A stretch of 64,000 bases of DNA from Mycolicibacterium nivoides (GCF_003855255.1 NZ_CP034072.1:5818396-5882395); one strand, 5' to 3'. Positions 7,851-17,243 are shown, counted from the stretch's first letter. Made by a program: numbers and translations. The notes: generated by a model from the letters alone, not told the origin.

Positions 7851-10748
7851 TCAGACCGAAGTCGTCTGGATGGGCGCCGTTGTGTCAGTGTCCTTGCCGG
7901 TGTCGCCGCCCAGCTTCCGTTCGCGATCGAGGCGGCCCTGCCGGGTGATCTCAAAGGTGTTGAGCGGCCACCAGAACCAGCGGCCCAGCGCCGCGGCAAT
8001 CGATGGGGTCATGAACGAGCGCACGATCAACGTATCGACGACCAGACCGATACCGATCGTCGTACCCAGTTGGCCGATCACCCGCAGGTCGCTGACGATC
8101 ATCGACGCCATGGTGAAGGCGAACACGAGCCCGGCGGCGGTGACGACGCGTCCGGTGGCCCCCACGGCGCGGATGATGCCCGTGTTGAGCCCGGCGTGTA
8201 TCTCCTCCCGGAGGCGGGAGACCACAAGCAGGTTGTAGTCCGAACCCACCGCCAGCAGGATCACCATCGACAACGGGATCACGATCCACTGCACGCCCAG
8301 GCCCAGGATGTCCTGCCACAGCAGCACCGACAGACCACATGCGGTGCCAAGAGATGCGGCCACCGTGCCGACGATCACCAAGGCGGCCACCACACTTCGC
8401 GTGATGATCAGCATGATCGCGAAGATCAGGATCATCGACGCGATGATCGCGATCATCAGGTCGGTCTTGACTCCGTCCTGCATGTCGGCGTACATCGATG
8501 CGGTGCCGGCCAGCGACACCTTCGCATTGGCCAGCGGAGTGCCCTTGACCGCGTCGGCCACAACGTCTTTGAGGTCGCGCACGTGGGCGATACCCTCGAC
8601 CGAGGCCGGGTCACCCTGGTGGGTGATGATGTAGCGGACGGCGTGACCATCCGGCGACACGAACATCTTCAATCCCCGCTCGAAGTCGGGGTTCTGGAAC
8701 ACATCCGGTGGCAGGTAGAAGAAGTCGTCGTTCTTGGCCTGGTCGAAGTACAGACCGATCTCGGTGGCGCCCTTGGCCAGTTCCTGCTGCTGAGCCTGAG
8801 TACCGGCCATCGTGCTATGGGTGGCGATCATGAAGTCGCGCATCCTCGACATCGAGTCGATGGTGGACCTCAGCACCGGCAGCATCTGCGGCATCAGCTG
8901 ATCCATGCGGTCCATATCGATTGTCAGACCCTGCATTTCGTCAGTGAGCTTGTCGATGCCGTCCAGGGTGTCGAAGATGGACCGCATCGACTGGCAGATC
9001 GGGATGTCGAAGCAGTGCGGCTCCCAGTACAGGTAGTTGCGCAGCGGCCGGAAGAAATCGTCGAAATTGGCCAGATTGTCGCGCATCTCCTGGGTGGCTT
9101 CCACCATGTCGTGCGTGCGCCCGACCATGCTGTGCGTGGTCGCGGTCAGCTCGGACATCAGGGTGTACATGCGTTCCATGCTGGCGACGGTCTGGCCCAT
9201 CTCGTCGGCCTGCTCAAGCATCTGCGCCGAGTTGTCGTTGTTGAACTTGGCCCCCTGCAGCGTCCCGGCATTCTGCGCGCCGAGCAGGAACGGGATGGAG
9301 CTGTGCTCGATGGGCGAGCCCAGCGGACGGGTGATGGTTTGCACCCGCTCGATACCCCGCATGTGCACCACGCCCTTGGCGACCCGGTCGATGACCAGCA
9401 TGTCGGCCGGGTTCCGGAGGTCATGGTCGGCTTCGAGCATCAACAGTTCGGGATTCATCCGGGCCTGCGAGAAGTGCCGGTCGGCGACTCCCATGGCGAG
9501 GTTGGCCGGCATGTCGGCCGGGGTGAACTTCTGATCGTTGTACTGCGGCACGTACGTCAGCAGGCTGACGAAGCCGATGATGGCAATCAGGCTGGTGACG
9601 AAGATGATCGGGATGGGCCAGCGCACGACGGACGTACCGACCTTGCGCCAGCCCCTCGTGGAGAGCTCCCGCTTGGGGTCGAGCAGACCGAACTTCGACG
9701 CGACGGTCAACACGGCCGGGGCCAGCGTCAGGGCGGCCGCGATGATCACCAGGATCGCGATCGCGCACGGCAGACCCATGGTCTGGAAATACGGCAGCGT
9801 AGTCATGGTGAGGCACATGCATGCACCCGCGATGGTCAACCCCGAACCCAGGATGACGTGGGAGACACCGTGGTACGCGACGTAGAACGCGTCTTCTCTC
9901 TCCAGGCCCTTCGATCTCTCCTCGTGATATCGGCCGAGCAGGAAGATCACGTAATCCGTTCCCGCGGCCAGGGACAGCATGGTCACCATGCTGACCGCAT
10001 ACGGGGTCAGGCCGATGATGTTCACATAACCCGCTGCTGCGGTAACACCCTGTGCGGCAAAGAGTTCCAGGCCGATGATCACCATCGACACCAGCATCGT
10101 CACGATGGACCGGTAGATGAACAGCAGCATCACGATGATGACGGCGACCGAGACCAACTCCATCGTCGCCATGCTTTGATGCCCGGCAACCTGGGTGTCG
10201 GCGTTGAGCACGGTGTTTCCGGCGACGTGCGCCTTGATACCCGGAGGTGAGGGCACCGAGGCGACGATGTCGCGCACCGCGGCCACCGACTCGTGGCTGG
10301 CGCTGGTGCCCTGGGAGCCGTTGAGGAAGATCTGCACATAGGCCGACTTGCCGTCGACGCTCTGCGATCCAGCCGCCGTCAGCGGATCGCTCCAGAAGTC
10401 CTGGACGTTCTGCACGTGCTCGCGATCGGCCTCGAGTTTGTCGACGATCTGGTCGTAGAACTTGTGCGCCTCGTCGCCGAGCTTGTCGTCACCCTCCAGC
10501 ACGACCATTGCCGAGGAGTCGGAGTCGTATTGCTGAAACACCTTGCCGATGTTCAGCATCCCCTGATACGACGCGGAATTCGTCGGGCTGAGCGGCACCT
10601 GGCGGGCTTCCGCGACCTTGTCCAGCGATGGAACCAGCGTGCCCAGCGCGACCACCACAAGCACCCAGAACAGGACGATCGGCAGCGAGAAGATCCGGAC
10701 CATGTGGCCGATGAACGGCCGATGGGGCTTCGAGTGCGAGTTGCTCAT
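7851..10748 (-). CDS. mmpL: MmpL-family RND lipid/siderophore transporter
   Basis: The protein has 965 aa from the ATG at 10748; the longer frame to 10838 would run well into mmpS. It has the MmpL layout. One N-terminal helix (IVLFWVLVVVALGTLVPSL) leads to a periplasmic domain, then helices with GTDYVIFLLGRYHEE. A second, long, Met- and Asp-rich periplasmic coiled region (about residues 440-720, MYTLMSELTATTHSMVGR onward) includes QQQELAKGATEIGLYFDQAK, and a last helix bundle carries GSDYNLLVVSRLREE. The paired Asp-Tyr motifs are the proton-relay residues of MmpL proteins. Pairing with an MmpS places it in the MmpL4/MmpL5-like group, which exports siderophores, lipids or drugs. It is about 25 kb from the GPL genes, so a role in GPL export is not implied. 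Confidence 0.92.
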   Translation of the reverse strand: MSNSHSKPHRPFIGHMVRIFSLPIVLFWVLVVVALGTLVPSLDKVAEARQVPLSPTNSASYQGMLNIGKVFQQYDSDSSAMVVLEGDDKLGDEAHKFYDQIVDKLEADREHVQNVQDFWSDPLTAAGSQSVDGKSAYVQIFLNGSQGTSASHESVAAVRDIVASVPSPPGIKAHVAGNTVLNADTQVAGHQSMATMELVSVAVIIVMLLFIYRSIVTMLVSMVIIGLELFAAQGVTAAAGYVNIIGLTPYAVSMVTMLSLAAGTDYVIFLLGRYHEERSKGLEREDAFYVAYHGVSHVILGSGLTIAGACMCLTMTTLPYFQTMGLPCAIAILVIIAAALTLAPAVLTVASKFGLLDPKRELSTRGWRKVGTSVVRWPIPIIFVTSLIAIIGFVSLLTYVPQYNDQKFTPADMPANLAMGVADRHFSQARMNPELLMLEADHDLRNPADMLVIDRVAKGVVHMRGIERVQTITRPLGSPIEHSSIPFLLGAQNAGTLQGAKFNNDNSAQMLEQADEMGQTVASMERMYTLMSELTATTHSMVGRTHDMVEATQEMRDNLANFDDFFRPLRNYLYWEPHCFDIPICQSMRSIFDTLDGIDKLTDEMQGLTIDMDRMDQLMPQMLPVLRSTIDSMSRMRDFMIATHSTMAGTQAQQQELAKGATEIGLYFDQAKNDDFFYLPPDVFQNPDFERGLKMFVSPDGHAVRYIITHQGDPASVEGIAHVRDLKDVVADAVKGTPLANAKVSLAGTASMYADMQDGVKTDLMIAIIASMILIFAIMLIITRSVVAALVIVGTVAASLGTACGLSVLLWQDILGLGVQWIVIPLSMVILLAVGSDYNLLVVSRLREEIHAGLNTGIIRAVGATGRVVTAAGLVFAFTMASMIVSDLRVIGQLGTTIGIGLVVDTLIVRSFMTPSIAAALGRWFWWPLNTFEITRQGRLDRERKLGGDTGKDTDTTAPIQTTSV

Positions 10749-11173
10749 ACGGATTTCACCAAGCAGTAGATGAACGGTTTGACGGTGTCGTTGCTCGCCC
10801 GGTCGTCGCGGACCTCGCCGTCGACGGTCACCCGGCACCGAAGACCACTGACATCACGATCTCCCTGGGCCATGATGTTGGCCGACATCGAGGGCAGCGT
10901 CGTCACAATCGTGAACGACCAAGGTAATGGGGTGTTCTCGATGAGATGGGGCTGACCGTTCTCATCGAGGTAGTTGAGGTTCGCGGTTCCACCGGAACCG
11001 GTGACCTCGTAGGTGATGTGCTTCGGATTGAAGTTCGCGGTGATACCGGAGCCATCTGCGGCCCTCGGTTCGTGATGGTTGGAGTCACGAATCCGAAGAA
11101 TCGCGTACGCGCCCAGAGCGACGACCACCACCAGCACCAGCGGTATCCACGCTTTTTTGAGCAACCGGAACAC
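10745..11173 (-). CDS. mmpS: MmpS-family accessory protein of the MmpL exporter
   Basis: The protein has 142 aa from a GTG at 11173, with GGGGAGG upstream. A single N-terminal membrane anchor (about residues 8-27, AWIPLVLVVVVALGAYAILR) is followed by a periplasmic MmpS domain. This includes ITYEVTGSGGTANLNYLDEN and SANIMAQGDRDVSGLRCRV, ending in a Cys-containing YCLVKSV tail. The stop overlaps the mmpL start by four bases (ATGA), showing tight coupling. MmpS proteins are needed by MmpL4/5-type pumps to export siderophores and some drugs. Length is normal (about 140 aa). Confidence 0.92.
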   Translation of the reverse strand: MFRLLKKAWIPLVLVVVVALGAYAILRIRDSNHHEPRAADGSGITANFNPKHITYEVTGSGGTANLNYLDENGQPHLIENTPLPWSFTIVTTLPSMSANIMAQGDRDVSGLRCRVTVDGEVRDDRASNDTVKPFIYCLVKSV

Positions 11174-11214
11174 CGTTGCGCCTCCCCGACGTGCTATTCG
11201 CCAATTTACCCAGA

Positions 11215-11230
11215 CGGAACTCGAGTTCCG
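11215..11230. promoter_or_regulatory. Perfect 16-bp palindrome upstream of mmpS
   Basis: CGGAACTCGAGTTCCG is a perfect palindrome 42 bp upstream of the mmpS start. It is a candidate operator for one of the two TetR proteins flanking the operon. Confidence 0.55.
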
Positions 11231-11244
11231 CCTAAGAGGATGCT

Positions 11245-11257
11245 GAGTACTGTACTC
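11245..11257. promoter_or_regulatory. Second palindrome upstream of mmpS
   Basis: GAGTAC-T-GTACTC has perfect 6-bp arms around one base. It lies 14 bp beyond the first palindrome and upstream of mmpS. Its sequence differs from the first, so the two may serve different regulators. Confidence 0.5.
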
Positions 11258-11285
11258 GAGCCGGACCCTGGCGACGACCCGGTGC

Positions 11286-11954
11286 CTATCTGGCCAGGAA
11301 ACGCTCGAGCCCGGCGATCACGATGTCGAGGTTGAAGTCGAAGTCCTGGGCGGCGCTCGCGCCGATGTCACGATCGGCGACCACACCACTGAGCAGTGGG
11401 AAGTCACTGGACGGAAGGTCTTTCAGGGCGCGCACCACTTCAGGTGTCTGGTGGTGCAGCCGCGACTCCGCCGAACTCAGCACGTCGTGCGCGGCCGACA
11501 TCGCGAGGCCGGAGACCAGGGTGAGCACCCGCCCGGCGTCGTCGGTACCGAATCCACCATCGGCCAGGGCCCGCAGCACCTGCTCGGCCAGCGCGAGACT
11601 GGCCGCCCCACTCGTCCCACGCAGCCGGAAGCTCGTCGCCGTCACACCGAGTTTGAGCACACCATTACGGATGGCGTTGCCATAGGCACGCAGGATCTCC
11701 TGCCAGCTTGCCCCCTCGGGCAGCTTGATCGAGCGCAGCTCCGTCTCGAACAGATCGGCCACCACCAGCTCGAGCAGACCGTCACGGTCGCCGACGTAGT
11801 AGTGCAGCGTGGTGCGGTCCACCCCGAGCTCATCGGCCACCGCCTGCATCGTCAACGCGCCCGGCGCAATGGCGCGCGCCGCGGCGACGATCCGCTTCTG
11901 ATCGATGCGCGGTGGCCGGCCCCGCCCTCGGCGCGGCGCGTTTCCGGTGGTCAC
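11286..11954 (-). CDS. TetR-family regulator (TetR_C-like)
   Basis: The 222-aa protein begins at a GTG (11952-11954). The HTH (about residues 32-62) reads ALTMQAVADELGVDRTTLHY then YVGDRDGLLELVV, close to the TetR/AcrR type with a TetR C-terminal domain (LRAYGNAIRNGVLKLG; EQVLRALADGGF). It is divergent from the oxidoreductase gene at 12056 with 101 bp between, and its stop lies about 110 bp upstream of mmpS. The oxidoreductase gene or mmpS-mmpL, or both, could be its target. Confidence 0.85.
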   Translation of the reverse strand: MTTGNAPRRGRGRPPRIDQKRIVAAARAIAPGALTMQAVADELGVDRTTLHYYVGDRDGLLELVVADLFETELRSIKLPEGASWQEILRAYGNAIRNGVLKLGVTATSFRLRGTSGAASLALAEQVLRALADGGFGTDDAGRVLTLVSGLAMSAAHDVLSSAESRLHHQTPEVVRALKDLPSSDFPLLSGVVADRDIGASAAQDFDFNLDIVIAGLERFLAR

Positions 11955-11972
11955 AACACAAATTCTAGTTGT
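11953..11972. promoter_or_regulatory. Inverted repeat at the divergent tetR/oxidoreductase promoter
   Basis: ACAAC and GTTGT form 5-bp arms 10 bp apart, overlapping the GTG start of the TetR gene. It could be an autoregulatory operator, but the arms are short and chance is possible. Confidence 0.3.
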
Positions 11973-12055
11973 TCCGACCGCCGTCTTCGGACCACTCTTC
12001 CTTTTTTCTCACGGTCGTGGAAAACTGCCCGGAACCGAGCAAGGGAGCCGCTGCG

Positions 12056-13120
12056 ATGTCACAAACTTCTCCATACCGGGTTGTCCAGTGGACGACGGGA
12101 AACGTCGGAAAGAGTTCGGTGGCGGCCATCGCCCGTAACCCGACCCTGGAACTGGTCGGCTGCTATGCGTGGTCACCGGACAAAGCCGGCAAGGATGTCG
12201 GGGAGCTCGTCGGAATCGAGCCCCTCGGGGTCGCCGCCACCAACGACGTGCAGGCGCTGCTTGCTCTCAAACCGGACGTCGTGGTCTACAACCCGATGTG
12301 GATCGACGTTGACGAACTCGTCGAAATCCTTTCCGCCGGAGTCAATGTCGTCGCAACCGCATCATTTATCACCGGGCACAATCAAGGCGACGGCCGGGAC
12401 CGGATCGCTGAGGCCTGCCGCAAGGGCGGGTCGACCATGTTCGGATCGGGCATCAGCCCGGGCTACGTCAACCAGCTGGCGATCGTGGCGGCCGGCATCT
12501 GCGACCGCGTGGACAAGATCACGGTCAACGAGGCCGCCGACACCACGTTCTACGATTCGCCGGAAACCGAGAAACCGGTCGGTTTCGGTCAGCCCATCGA
12601 TCATCCCGACCTGCAGGCCATGACCGCTCACGGCACCGGGGTCTTCGGCGAGGCGGTGCGGATGATCGGTGACGCGCTCGGCATCGAGTTCGACGAGGTC
12701 CGCTGCGACGCCGAATACGCCCAGACCACAGAGGACCTCGACCTCGGCTCGTGGACGATCCCGGCGGGCGGCGTGGCTGGGGTGTTCGTCAGCTGGAAGG
12801 GCCTCGTCGGAGATACCACACGCGTCGAACTCACCCTGCGCTGGCGCAAAGGCCAGACGCTGCAACCGGATTGGCAGATCGATCAGGACGGCTGGGTGAT
12901 CGAGGTGGCCGGTCGCCCGACGGTGACGATGAAGGTCGGCTTCCTGCCGCCACCGGACTTCGAGGCCACCACGCTCGAGGAGTTCATGGTGCTGGGACAC
13001 ATCATGACCGCGATTCCCCCGATCAACGCGATACCGGCGGTGGTCGACGCCGCACCCGGCATCGTCACCTACAACGATCTCCCGCTGGTCCTGCCGCGTG
13101 GAGTGGTGCCGAAGGACTAG
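12056..13120 (+). CDS. Dihydrodipicolinate-reductase-like NAD(P)-dependent oxidoreductase
   Basis: The 354-aa protein starts at the ATG at 12056 (MSQTSPYRVVQWTTGNVGKS); the longer in-frame start at 11969 precedes an unlikely N-terminus. The N-terminal half is a Rossmann fold with the glycine-rich TTGNVGKS loop. It then has LVGCYAWSPDKAGKDVGEL and DVVVYNPMWIDVDELVEIL, the pattern of the DapB-like proteins that mycobacteria carry in many copies. The related 2,4-diaminopentanoate dehydrogenase shares this fold, but the substrate here is unknown. FGSGISPGYVNQLAIVAAGI and ITVNEAADTTFYDSPETEKP are family motifs in the second domain. It is divergent from a TetR gene and followed by a terminator-like hairpin. 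Confidence 0.75.
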   Translation: MSQTSPYRVVQWTTGNVGKSSVAAIARNPTLELVGCYAWSPDKAGKDVGELVGIEPLGVAATNDVQALLALKPDVVVYNPMWIDVDELVEILSAGVNVVATASFITGHNQGDGRDRIAEACRKGGSTMFGSGISPGYVNQLAIVAAGICDRVDKITVNEAADTTFYDSPETEKPVGFGQPIDHPDLQAMTAHGTGVFGEAVRMIGDALGIEFDEVRCDAEYAQTTEDLDLGSWTIPAGGVAGVFVSWKGLVGDTTRVELTLRWRKGQTLQPDWQIDQDGWVIEVAGRPTVTMKVGFLPPPDFEATTLEEFMVLGHIMTAIPPINAIPAVVDAAPGIVTYNDLPLVLPRGVVPKD

Positions 13121-13162
13121 GCACGAGCTACACATACCAGCAGTCACGGGGCATCTCTTTTC

Positions 13163-13200
13163 ACTCGGGCCGGTCAGCATCACCGCTGGCCGGCCCGAGT
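13163..13200 (+). terminator. Hairpin downstream of the oxidoreductase gene
   Basis: A 16-bp stem with one G-T pair (ACTCGGGCCGGTCAGC against GCTGGCCGGCCCGAGT) encloses the loop ATCACC, 42 bp after the stop. No T-run follows, as is frequent for mycobacterial terminators. Confidence 0.6.
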
Positions 13201-13376
13201 CATTCCGCAGTACAGAAACCGTCGGCCGCCGCCGATTCCGGCTTACAGACTGTATTGATCACCACCGGATCGCTGACACTTTGCACCCTCCTCAATGGTG
13301 CGCCACACCACAAGATTAGGCCGTCCGTCGAACGCAACCGACGGCATCGATCAACGATGATTGAGGAGACCACACC

Positions 13377-16300
13377 GTGAACCCGTTGCGCGCCAACGCT
13401 ATTACGTCCGATGTGCATGATCAGCAGGCCGGGGTTGTGGTACCCGGCCGATTGTTGGAGATCACGGCGCTCGACGATCTGGCGGGGGACGCGGTCGCGG
13501 TGAACCTGGACTGGGCCGGCACCGAGGACGGTCGGCTGACCTTCGCACTCGCCGCCCTCGAGCCGGTTCCGTTGCGCCGGATGCTGCCCGCGCTGCAGAG
13601 CATGGACCTGGAGGTGCTCGAGGAGCAGGCCGGCACCTGGACCAGGCCGGACGGGCGGATCTGCCATGTCTATCACCTGCTGTTGCAGCCCGGCCCCGAT
13701 GTCGTCGACGCGCTGGCCGAGCAGCAGGACGGCACCATTGACCGCATCCGCGAAACTTTCCAGGCAATGTGGGCCGGCCGGGTCGAATCGGACGGTTTCA
13801 ACGCGCTGCTCCTGCGAGCCGCATTGAGCTGGCGACAGGTCACCGTGCTACGCAGCTACAGCCGGTACCTGCGTCAGTTGCCTCTGCCGTACGGCCAGAC
13901 ACGCATCCAGCGGGTCCTGCTGGACAACCCGGATGCCACACGCGCACTGCTCGACCTGTTCGAGGCCCGGTTCGACCGCACCGAGCAACCCGCCGAAAGC
14001 CCCCACCGCATCGCCCGCGTCGCCGAGGCCGAGCAGCGGGTGGCCGCCGAGGTCGATCAGGTGCTGCACATTGACGCCGACCGGATCCTGCGCGCGTACC
14101 ACAACCTGATCAACGCCACCGTGCGCACCAACGCGTTCGCTCCCGACGCCCTCACCGTCTGGGCGCCCTATCTGGTCCACAAGCTCGACGCTCAGGCCAT
14201 CGATGAGCTGCCACAGCCCCGCCCGCTTTCCGAAATCTTCGTGTACTCACCAGAATTCGAAGGTCTGCATCTCCGCTTCGGGCTGGTCGCCCGCGGCGGC
14301 CTGCGTTGGTCAGACCGTCACGACGACTACCGCACCGAGGTCCTGGGACTGGTGAAGGCACAGGCGGTCAAGAACGCGATGATCGTTCCGGCCGGCGCCA
14401 AGGGCGTGTTCGTCGTCAAGGCCCGGCCCGCCGCGAGCGAATCCCCCCGCGTGCAGGGCCTGCGAAGCTACCGACAGTTCATCGCCGCATTGCTCGACGT
14501 GGTCGACAAGACCGCCTCCGATGACCGGCCCCGGTTCGGCGGCGTGGTCTGCCACGACGGACCCGACCCCTACCTGGTGGTGGCCGCCGACAAGGGGACC
14601 GCCACGTTCTCGGACTCGGCCAACGCGGTGGCACTGGACCGCGGCTACTGGATGGGCGACGCCTTCGCATCCGGCGGATCGGCCGGCTACGACCACAAGG
14701 CAATGGGGATCACCGCCCGCGGCGCCTGGGTCAGTGGCGACACCCACCTTGCCGAACTCGGCATCGATTCCGCCTCCGACGAGTTCACCGCCGTCGGCGT
14801 GGGCGACATGAGCGGGGACGTTTTCGGCAACGGGATGCTGCTGCGTCCGGGGCTGCGGCTGGTGGCCGCATTCGACCACCGCCACATCTTCATCGACCCG
14901 CAGCCCGACACCGTGCCGGCCCGCAAGGAACGGCAACGACTGTTCGAACTGCCTCAGTCATCGTGGGATGACTACGACCGTTCCGCGATCAGTCCGGGCG
15001 GCGGAGTATGGCCACGGACCGCCAAAACCATTGCCACCACACCGGAAATGCGTGCAGCGCTCGGCATCGCTGACGATGAGGACCGCCTGACTCCGACCCA
15101 GTTGATCAGCCATATCCTGCGGGCGCCGGTGGACCTGTTGTTCAACGGCGGAATCGGCACCTATATCAAGGCCGGCGACGAACAGCACTCCGACATCGCG
15201 GACAAGGTGAACGATCCGGTGCGGGTGGACGCCGGTGACGTCCGCGCGCGGGTGATCGTCGAGGGCGGGAACCTCGGGCTCTCCCAGCGCGCTCGCATCG
15301 AGTACGCCCGCCGGGGCGGCTTGGTGAACACCGACGCCATCGACAACGCGGCCGGAGTGGACTGCTCAGACCACGAGGTCAACATCAAGGTCCTACTGGA
15401 CGCCGCCGCGCGGTCCGGAATGATCACCGGCAACGCGCGCAACCGACTGCTGGTCGACATGACCGACGAAGTGGCGCAGCTCGTGCTGGCCAACAACCAG
15501 GCGCACAATCGTCTGCTCAGCGACGCCCGCTCCAACGCAGCCCAGATGATCGACGTGCACGCCCGCATGACGGCAGATCTCGAGGCCCGGCGCGGGTTGC
15601 ACCGGACTCGCGAGAACATGCCCAGCCCAGCGGAATTCGCTGACCTGGCCAAGGAGGGTTGTGGTCTGACCGCTCCGCAGTTGGCTACATTGATGGCGCA
15701 CGTGAAGCTCGACCTCAAGGCCGAACTGCTCAGTGGCGCGATGTTCGACGACCCATACTTCGTCGCACTGCTCAACCGGTATTTCCCGCCGACGTTGCGC
15801 CGTCAGCTCGGCGAGCCACTTCCCGAGCATCCCCTGCGCCGGGAGATCATCACCACCTCGATCGTCAACCGCGTGCTGGCCACCTCGGGGCTGACCTTCA
15901 CATTCCGGCTTTCCGAGGAAACCGGCTCTGCCCCAGCCGATATCGTGCGGGCTCACGCGGTGGCGTCCGAGGTTTTCGACCTCGACACACTCTGGTCGGA
16001 CATCTATGCCGCCGATCTCTCGCCGGCACTGACGAATGCGATGATCATCGAAGGCCGTCGCCTCCTCGACCGGGCCGCCCGATGGTTTGTGCTCAACCGT
16101 CCGCAACCGCTCGACGTCGACGCCGAGATCACCCGATTCAGCAACCAGGTGGCGATGCTGCGCGGACAACTCGGATCGATGCTGCGGGGCCAGGAGCGCG
16201 ATACCGTCTTGGCGGCGCACGACGACCTGGTGGCCCGCGGTGTACCGGCCGACATCGCCCGCCGGATCAGCGAATCCCTCTATGCGTTCAGCCTTCTGGA

Positions 16301-16679
16301 CATCATCGAGGTCGCCCACGTTCACGGTGAGAACTCGGCCCAACTTGCCAGCATCTATTTCGAACTGTCGGACCGACTGGGAGTGGACCGGCTGTTGCTG
16401 GCGGTGTCGTCGCTTCCCCGAGGTGGCCGCTGGCATGCGCAGGCCCGGCTTGCCCTTCGGGAGGACCTGTACCGCTCGTTGCGTGATCTCACGATCGACG
16501 TCACCAAGCACGGGATCGAGGGCGCCCAGGCCGCAAGCAGCATCCTCGACTTCGAGGCCTACAACCGCCCGCGGTTGGACCGGGCCAAGCGCACGCTGGA
16601 CGAGTTCCTCGATTCCGACGCGCCCGATCTGGCGGTCCTGTCGGTGGCCTCAGCCCAGCTGCGCCGGCTCCATCGGTGA
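13377..16679 (+). CDS. Large-type NAD-dependent glutamate dehydrogenase, short form
   Basis: The 1100-aa protein starts at a GTG with GAGGAG eight bases upstream. It should oxidatively deaminate L-glutamate to 2-oxoglutarate with NAD+. Conserved blocks include LRFGLVARGGLRWSDRHDDY, TEVLGLVKAQAVKNAMIVPA and GVGDMSGDVFGNGMLL (catalytic-domain signature). Others are NGGIGTYIKA and VIVEGGNLGLSQRARIEYAR (NAD domain), followed by the helical C-terminus of the family. Standard mycobacterial large GDHs are near 1600 aa with about 500 N-terminal residues of ACT-like regulatory domains; this protein lacks most of them. The usual GAKGGF stretch reads GAKGVF. It may be a second paralogue with altered regulation; activity is likely but not certain. 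Confidence 0.82.
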   Translation: MNPLRANAITSDVHDQQAGVVVPGRLLEITALDDLAGDAVAVNLDWAGTEDGRLTFALAALEPVPLRRMLPALQSMDLEVLEEQAGTWTRPDGRICHVYHLLLQPGPDVVDALAEQQDGTIDRIRETFQAMWAGRVESDGFNALLLRAALSWRQVTVLRSYSRYLRQLPLPYGQTRIQRVLLDNPDATRALLDLFEARFDRTEQPAESPHRIARVAEAEQRVAAEVDQVLHIDADRILRAYHNLINATVRTNAFAPDALTVWAPYLVHKLDAQAIDELPQPRPLSEIFVYSPEFEGLHLRFGLVARGGLRWSDRHDDYRTEVLGLVKAQAVKNAMIVPAGAKGVFVVKARPAASESPRVQGLRSYRQFIAALLDVVDKTASDDRPRFGGVVCHDGPDPYLVVAADKGTATFSDSANAVALDRGYWMGDAFASGGSAGYDHKAMGITARGAWVSGDTHLAELGIDSASDEFTAVGVGDMSGDVFGNGMLLRPGLRLVAAFDHRHIFIDPQPDTVPARKERQRLFELPQSSWDDYDRSAISPGGGVWPRTAKTIATTPEMRAALGIADDEDRLTPTQLISHILRAPVDLLFNGGIGTYIKAGDEQHSDIADKVNDPVRVDAGDVRARVIVEGGNLGLSQRARIEYARRGGLVNTDAIDNAAGVDCSDHEVNIKVLLDAAARSGMITGNARNRLLVDMTDEVAQLVLANNQAHNRLLSDARSNAAQMIDVHARMTADLEARRGLHRTRENMPSPAEFADLAKEGCGLTAPQLATLMAHVKLDLKAELLSGAMFDDPYFVALLNRYFPPTLRRQLGEPLPEHPLRREIITTSIVNRVLATSGLTFTFRLSEETGSAPADIVRAHAVASEVFDLDTLWSDIYAADLSPALTNAMIIEGRRLLDRAARWFVLNRPQPLDVDAEITRFSNQVAMLRGQLGSMLRGQERDTVLAAHDDLVARGVPADIARRISESLYAFSLLDIIEVAHVHGENSAQLASIYFELSDRLGVDRLLLAVSSLPRGGRWHAQARLALREDLYRSLRDLTIDVTKHGIEGAQAASSILDFEAYNRPRLDRAKRTLDEFLDSDAPDLAVLSVASAQLRRLHR

Positions 16680-16686
16680 GCCGGGA

Positions 16687-17169
16687 TCAGCTCACAGTGA
16701 CGGTGGGCTCAGTAGTCACCGGAAAGTTGACCGAGTTGGCGATGAAGCACATCCGGTGCGCTTCGTGATGTAGTTCGGTGGCATCACCGGCCCGCTCCGG
16801 GTCGGTGATGGTCACCTGCGGCCGTAGTGTCACATCGGTGAAAACACCACTGCCCTCGGCGTTCTCACTCATCGTGCCCTCCGGTCGATCACTGTAGGCA
16901 GTGACGACGATGGCCGCCTTGGCGCACAGGGCGAGATACCAGAGCATGTGGCACTGCGACAGGCTGACCACGAGCAGCTCTTCAGGGTTCCAGCGCTGTG
17001 GGTCTCCACGGAAGGCCGGATCGGCACTCCCCGGGATGGTCGGCTTACCGGACGCATCGACACCGGTCACGTCGTGATCGCGGGCGTAATCCCGGTAGCC
17101 ACTGGTCCCAGAACCGGTGTTGCCGGTCCAGGTCACCTCGACCTCGTATCGATGCGTCCGGTTGGCCAT
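16687..17169 (-). CDS. OsmC-family peroxide-reducing protein
   Basis: The 160-aa protein begins at the ATG at 17169 (MANRTHRYEVEVTWTGNTGS); the frame extends upstream across the MpaB gene but that extension is not credible. OsmC/Ohr features are visible. The first conserved Cys lies in LLVVSLSQCHMLWYLALCAK (about residue 80) and the second in HHEAHRMCFIANSVNFPV (about residue 145), the pair used in thiol reduction of organic peroxides. A charged loop with RDYARDHDV precedes them. It is convergent with the GDH gene (7 bp) and divergent from the MpaB gene. Role: detoxification of hydroperoxides in the cytoplasm. Confidence 0.87.
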   Translation of the reverse strand: MANRTHRYEVEVTWTGNTGSGTSGYRDYARDHDVTGVDASGKPTIPGSADPAFRGDPQRWNPEELLVVSLSQCHMLWYLALCAKAAIVVTAYSDRPEGTMSENAEGSGVFTDVTLRPQVTITDPERAGDATELHHEAHRMCFIANSVNFPVTTEPTVTVS

Positions 17170-17215
17170 GTGAGTGACCGTACCAACCAGCGGCGGCAGC
17201 CTCGACGAACCACCG

Positions 17216-17243
17216 TTGACACATTGGCACAGATAACTAGACT
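17216..17243 (+). promoter_or_regulatory. SigA-type promoter for a leaderless MpaB transcript
   Basis: TTGACA (17216-17221) and TAGACT (17238-17243) are 16 bp apart. The -10 ends seven bases before the ATG at 17251, so transcription would begin at or next to the start codon, as in the many leaderless mycobacterial mRNAs. Confidence 0.6.

Noticed and set aside
7824..10250. 808-codon open frame on the plus strand
   Set aside because: It is antisense to mmpL, rich in His, Asp, Arg and Gln as expected of a high-GC shadow frame, with no domain.
7851..11173. mmpS-mmpL as the GPL exporter
   Set aside because: GPL loci carry mmpS4 with two mmpL4 genes close to the gtf genes. This pair has a single mmpL, its own TetR control, and lies about 25 kb from gap.
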